Source of the DNA: a virus
Virus record (IMG/VR): IMGVR_UViG_3300033146_000946
Location: 1 to 64,000 of that record
Strand: one strand, 5' to 3'
Length of the DNA: 64,000 nucleotides
A program made the translations under genes and the position numbers. The notes below the pieces were generated by a model. That model was not told the origin of the DNA, searched no databases, and saw only the letters and a program-made list of their open reading frames with translations. Shown here in pieces: positions 59,828 through 64,000 of this stretch (positions within the stretch are counted from its first letter, which is position 1; every line of letters begins with the position of its first letter).

Positions 59828-61936
59828 ATGAAAAAAGTATATAATGCAAATTCTACATATAGATTAATGAGTAAAGTTTTACCAAATGATTTTAAAATGG
59901 TAAAAGATGATAAATCAAAAGGTTATCAATATATTAATTCATTATATGGTATTGAAATAGATGATACGAAAGACTATCTTGATCAAGCTAAACATTATCT
60001 ATCATTTGAAAATTTTGATTATGGATTAGATTTTAACTATAGTATGATTGAAATACCATCTATTATTCATTCTGGATATATATATGGTGATACATTACCA
60101 ATAAAATTAACTAATGAAAAAGAATTTACATTAGGTAAACCTACTAGATTTGTTTATAATGAAAATGGTGATATCGATTTAGAATATCACTTATCTGGAT
60201 CTGGTATATTAGGTTTAGAATATATGAGAAAAGATAGAGAAGGTAATGGTGTATTATATATTAATTCTAATTTAAATAGTGAACAAGCTATAATATCTGG
60301 ATTATATCAATCATATATTTTGCCTATGTCTGATTTATTAGAACCAGATCATATAAAAATATCTGGATTTAATGCTGGTGTACATGATCAAAATTATGAA
60401 ATTAATGATTCATATGAAATAATTGAACCTCTTACTTATACAGTATTAAAACGAAAATATCCTTTTACTAAATATATATATTTACCAAAAGATGGAATAG
60501 ATGATAATCCAGCTAAACGTTATCTTGTAGATTATTATAAACCAGAAAAATATTATTGGGATGAATATAATATGACATATAAACCTTCTGTACCTACTGA
60601 AGCAACTTATATAGAAAATGGTGAAAAATTATATCATAAAGTAGCTTTAAATAATCCTAGTGGTTCTGGTGTATATGATACAGAATATCTAGAATTAGAA
60701 CATATACCAATTAGTGGAACTTTAAAAGTTTATGATTTAGAAAATGTCGATGATAAAGGACACGCTATTGAAATTACTCAAAATGGTACATTGTTATATA
60801 AATATGAAAAACCAGATAAAACATATGTTTATATAGGTTATAATCAAGAAATACCATATGAAGAAGGATTAGGTGAAGTTATTACTGCTCAACCTTATAT
60901 GGAAACTAGTTGGGACTATGTAAGAGAAGGTGATGGCTTAAAAGATTTTATATGGACTGAAGATCCATCCACACCTATTACTAATAAAATTAAAATAAAA
61001 AATGGAATATCTAAGTATATTGTTGAATATAAATATGTTGTTGATAATGAACAATATTGTATTTCAACTATGAATAGTAATAGATATATTAAATATAATG
61101 ATCTAGATTATATGTATAGTGCTAAAGATAATTATGATAATTTAATACAATTAGATGCTCAATTATCTATTGAAAAAGAAACTAGACGTGCATTAACTTT
61201 TAATGGTATGGATGTTAGACCTGGTACTAAAATTGATGAAATTCAATTAATAAGTACATTATATAATACGTATGATACAAATAAAACAACATCAGTTAAT
61301 TTAGATGATTTTGGTATACCTGGTAAAGTTAAAATAGCATTACCAAATATAGAAGATAATTATCAATATAGTTTCAAACATGATTTCAATAATATTGAAT
61401 TTAATCCAATTAATGGTATAATTAATACTACTTTTATTGGAAATATTTTAGGAGAGAAAATTAAATTTGATAATTTAGGATTATATTCATATAAATATTT
61501 TCCTTTTTATACTGGGGATTTAACTGAAAAACGAATTTTTAGAACTAGATTTAAATTAAATAGTAAATATGATTCTAATTTTGATATAATAAAATCTACT
61601 ACTTCTGATTATAGTTGGAAAATTTCTGGAAATAATGGATATATAATTATATCTGATGTAATATCTGAATATAGATCTAATTATCAATTATTAACTAATG
61701 ATATTATTGATTTAATAATAATAGCAAATGGTGATTATAATGATTCTATTAAACAATCTAGATTTGAAATTTATATAAGTATTAATGATTCATTCTTTAA
61801 AAAATTTGAACTTTATGAAAATGAATATAATACGTTTGAAGATTTTAATTCAATTAAAACAGAGATATTTACTAATATTAATGTTGATTTAGATTTTATA
61901 TATCTATACGATGAAGGTAATTTAATATGGATGTAG
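59828..61936 (+). CDS. baseplate/tail protein following J, with possible LamG-like C-terminal domain
   Basis: The product has 702 residues. The N-terminal 90 residues (NANSTYRLMSKVLPNDFKMV, YQYINSLYGIEIDDTKDYLD) look like an adaptor that attaches to the baseplate, as in gpI- or gp7-type positions. The large beta-rich middle has Tyr/Asp-rich strands. The last 200 residues (RIFRTRFKLNSKYDSNFDII, YSWKISGNNGYIIISDVI, IIDLIIIANGD) resemble a concanavalin/LamG sandwich that could bind glycans. It ends with TAG and overlaps the following tailspike by 10 bases. Assignment is by position and fold impression. Confidence 0.65.
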   Translation: MKKVYNANSTYRLMSKVLPNDFKMVKDDKSKGYQYINSLYGIEIDDTKDYLDQAKHYLSFENFDYGLDFNYSMIEIPSIIHSGYIYGDTLPIKLTNEKEFTLGKPTRFVYNENGDIDLEYHLSGSGILGLEYMRKDREGNGVLYINSNLNSEQAIISGLYQSYILPMSDLLEPDHIKISGFNAGVHDQNYEINDSYEIIEPLTYTVLKRKYPFTKYIYLPKDGIDDNPAKRYLVDYYKPEKYYWDEYNMTYKPSVPTEATYIENGEKLYHKVALNNPSGSGVYDTEYLELEHIPISGTLKVYDLENVDDKGHAIEITQNGTLLYKYEKPDKTYVYIGYNQEIPYEEGLGEVITAQPYMETSWDYVREGDGLKDFIWTEDPSTPITNKIKIKNGISKYIVEYKYVVDNEQYCISTMNSNRYIKYNDLDYMYSAKDNYDNLIQLDAQLSIEKETRRALTFNGMDVRPGTKIDEIQLISTLYNTYDTNKTTSVNLDDFGIPGKVKIALPNIEDNYQYSFKHDFNNIEFNPINGIINTTFIGNILGEKIKFDNLGLYSYKYFPFYTGDLTEKRIFRTRFKLNSKYDSNFDIIKSTTSDYSWKISGNNGYIIISDVISEYRSNYQLLTNDIIDLIIIANGDYNDSIKQSRFEIYISINDSFFKKFELYENEYNTFEDFNSIKTEIFTNINVDLDFIYLYDEGNLIWM

Positions 61937-63903
61937 TATATTGTAGTAAAAATGCCACAGGTAATAACGATGGTAGTTCATGGGAAAACGCATTTATATC
62001 TTTACAAGACGCATTAGAATATTGTAATTCTGATAATGATGTACAGTTTTTACATATTGAAAATAATAAATATGAAAATATTAATATAACTATTAATAAT
62101 TCTTATAATATATATGGTGAATATTATATAGAAAAAAATTATAATTCTGTTATTATTGACGCATCGGATATTACTATTTTATCAAAAATGCAAATTAATA
62201 ATTGTGATTTTTATAATAGTACAATTAATACTAATTATAATTTAATTATTAAATATTTTGTTATTAATAATTGTACATTAACTTTAACTAATATTTGTAA
62301 TTTAATTAATGGAGAAGTAATTACATCTAATTTTAATATATCTAATGGAACTAGTACATTTGACACGATTAATATATATAATACTAATAAAAATATTATA
62401 TTAAATGATGTTAATTTTAATATTACTAAATCTAATATAATTAGTAATACTACAACTATAACTAGTGATAATTCGTTTATTACTATAAATGAGTCTTTAA
62501 TAAATGGAAATAAAGCATTAGATATTATAAATAATAATAGATTATTATTAGCAAATAGTACTATTAATAATGGTATTAATTTATTAGGTGATAATAATTA
62601 TTTAGATATATCAACAAGTCTTATTTTATATTCATATGATAATTCATATAATTATACATTATATTCTAGAAATTCTACATATTATAATACTACATTTAAT
62701 ATAAATGTAAATAATAATATTATATTAACTTCATATCCAAGTTTTGTAGATGAAATTAGAAATGATTATAGAGTATTTTTTGGAGTTGGTATAAATTTAG
62801 ATAAATACGAATTAACTAATGATAATGAATTATTAGAACATAATTATAAAGCTCAATCATTAACAACGTATAATATAAATATTTCTGAATACTCATATAA
62901 TATAAATGATGTTTTTACATTAACTGATTATAAAAAAGAAATTATGTTTGCAAATGATTTTAATCATTTGAATATAAGTACGTTAGAATATCAAATATCA
63001 TTTTATAAAAAACATATAATGAATGATGTAATTACTGAATCAGCATTTCCTTATAATGAAATAAATGATTCATCTGATCCTAATATTTGGCCTTATGAAT
63101 GGACATATGAGAGAATTTATAATGGTAAAACAGAAATGTTATCTAGAATTATTCCTAAATCTATAATTGATATAACAGATATTATTAATAGCGTATTTTT
63201 TATGAATCCAAAAACAGTAACAATTGATAATCTTAGAGTTTACGCATTTAAAGAAAAAATAATACATGGTATAACTTACGATTATAATAATAGTTCTGAT
63301 ACAAGAAAAATAATTTGGAAATTAACTAATGATGAAGTATTAATTAAAATGGACTTATATCAAGGTTCTATTATTAATACATATAATCTATTATCTAAAA
63401 TAATTCCTGAAAAAAAATATATAATACCAATATCTGGTGTTATTCCATATACTAAATATCAAGATGGTTATAAATATTCATTGGAATCAAATCCAAATAC
63501 TATTATAAATGGTGTAGATGAAAATTATAATTTTGAATGGTTACCTACTGATAGAATTTATAAGTACGATTTATATGGAATTCTTATATATAAAAATAAT
63601 TTATATATATCTGGTAATAGAATATCTGATAATACTCCTGTTATTCTTATATATGATACAAAAGGTGTATATTTAGATTATACTACTATTGAACCATATA
63701 TTATTGAATTAAATATTCCTAATTTATATCCAACAGATTTAACCGTTTTAGAAGATGGTTCATTTCTTATAGCAAATAAGATAAATAAAAAACTTTATAA
63801 CTTTGTTTTACAATATGATTATGGTATGATTGTATCAAGTGATATAAAAAATACCAAAATATTATTAAGAGAACAATATAATGATGTTCAATTAACACAG
63901 TAG
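61927..63903 (+). CDS. right-handed beta-helix tailspike-like protein
   Basis: The product has 658 residues. The N-terminus has the typical entry of parallel beta-helix proteins: DVVYCSKNATGNNDGSSWEN, then AFISLQDALEYCNSDNDVQF. It continues with Asn/Ile/Thr-rich rungs of about 20-25 residues up to about residue 270 (for example IIKYFVINNCTLTLTNICN). The C-terminal third has beta-propeller-like elements (PTDLTVLEDGSFLIANKINK). No catalytic Glu/Asp pair can be identified by eye, so either binding or depolymerase activity is possible. ATG 61927 lies inside the end of the preceding gene and the stop is TAG. Confidence 0.75.
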   Translation: MDVVYCSKNATGNNDGSSWENAFISLQDALEYCNSDNDVQFLHIENNKYENINITINNSYNIYGEYYIEKNYNSVIIDASDITILSKMQINNCDFYNSTINTNYNLIIKYFVINNCTLTLTNICNLINGEVITSNFNISNGTSTFDTINIYNTNKNIILNDVNFNITKSNIISNTTTITSDNSFITINESLINGNKALDIINNNRLLLANSTINNGINLLGDNNYLDISTSLILYSYDNSYNYTLYSRNSTYYNTTFNINVNNNIILTSYPSFVDEIRNDYRVFFGVGINLDKYELTNDNELLEHNYKAQSLTTYNINISEYSYNINDVFTLTDYKKEIMFANDFNHLNISTLEYQISFYKKHIMNDVITESAFPYNEINDSSDPNIWPYEWTYERIYNGKTEMLSRIIPKSIIDITDIINSVFFMNPKTVTIDNLRVYAFKEKIIHGITYDYNNSSDTRKIIWKLTNDEVLIKMDLYQGSIINTYNLLSKIIPEKKYIIPISGVIPYTKYQDGYKYSLESNPNTIINGVDENYNFEWLPTDRIYKYDLYGILIYKNNLYISGNRISDNTPVILIYDTKGVYLDYTTIEPYIIELNIPNLYPTDLTVLEDGSFLIANKINKKLYNFVLQYDYGMIVSSDIKNTKILLREQYNDVQLTQ

Positions 63904-63912
63904 GAGATTATA

Positions 63913-64000
63913 ATGGCTGTATTAAAATATCCAGAAGGAACACCTTCAACAGGATTCGATGATTCCATAAACCAATCTACATTTAGTCCTGCTAATATTA
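63913..64000 (+). CDS. start of a further tail gene (partial)
   Basis: ATG 63913 follows TAGGAG and the frame stays open to the window end (29 residues, beginning MAVLKYPEGTPSTGFDDSIN). This short Pro/Thr/Ser-rich start is like the attachment end of a tail fibre. Product and length lie outside the window. Confidence 0.6.
   Translation, partial: MAVLKYPEGTPSTGFDDSINQSTFSPANI

Overview
This window is a strongly AT-rich stretch of a large tailed bacteriophage (Caudoviricetes) with a contractile tail. I see 50 protein genes, all on the + strand, tightly packed, often with overlapping stop and start codons and good Shine-Dalgarno sites (AGGAG/GGAGG). No gap between genes exceeds about 230 bases. 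I found no tRNA, rRNA, CRISPR array, transposon or integrase. The myovirus identity rests on a full set of TerL, portal, HK97-type capsid, tail sheath, tube, gp25-like wedge and Baseplate_J-like proteins. The host cannot be fixed from the sequence; the ribosome binding sites and an NlpC/P60 cell-wall hydrolase point to a peptidoglycan-containing bacterium.

Layout. Bases 1-2900: end of a lectin-like fibre protein, two fibre-like proteins sharing a C-terminal domain, and small membrane or coiled-coil proteins that may include lysis functions. Bases 2949-6521: small accessory genes, among them a 177-residue terminase-like ATPase, a zinc-ribbon-like protein, dUTPase and a DUF5675-type protein. 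Bases 6523-9644: a Cys-rich protein (possible small terminase) and three basic, Gly/Ala-rich, probably virion-internal proteins. Bases 9657-20286: head module (TerL, three unknown acidic proteins, portal, prohead protease fused to a scaffold-like coiled coil, a probable decoration protein, major capsid protein). Bases 20395-24561: neck and head-tail joining candidates, including an Ig-like protein. Bases 24583-34382: sheath and three successive tube-fold proteins, the third a 1691-residue fusion carrying a 6 x 70-residue repeat and a C-terminal NlpC/P60 peptidase. Bases 34436-35505: two related putative tail-assembly chaperones separated by a structured regulatory region. Bases 35505-57197: three giant proteins (2093, 2501 and 2559 residues). 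Bases 57212 to the end: spike, gp25-like wedge, Baseplate_J-like protein, further baseplate protein, beta-helix tailspike and the start of another tail gene.

The most unusual content is in the giant proteins between the tail chaperones and the baseplate hub, where a tape measure is expected. The 2093-residue protein contains a RecB/Cas4-like PD-(D/E)XK nuclease signature. The 2501-residue protein contains a DnaQ-like (DEDDh) exonuclease signature and, near its C-terminus, an R-x-P ... DxDGD signature like the catalytic barrel of multisubunit-type RNA polymerases, including crAss-like virion RNA polymerases. My inference is that this phage packages and injects a nuclease/exonuclease/RNA-polymerase set with its tape-measure machinery.

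Regulation. The 9-mer ACTATACTA occurs 12 times on the + strand and was not seen on the - strand. It sits in intergenic gaps or near gene ends upstream of structural genes. Three intergenic copies and one near-copy lie 46-48 bases before a start codon. I read it as a phage promoter element. Hairpin terminators follow dUTPase, the 5085 gene, the capsid, tube 1 and the first chaperone gene, and a hairpin without a T-tract follows the sheath, so highly produced structural proteins appear to be insulated from the genes downstream.
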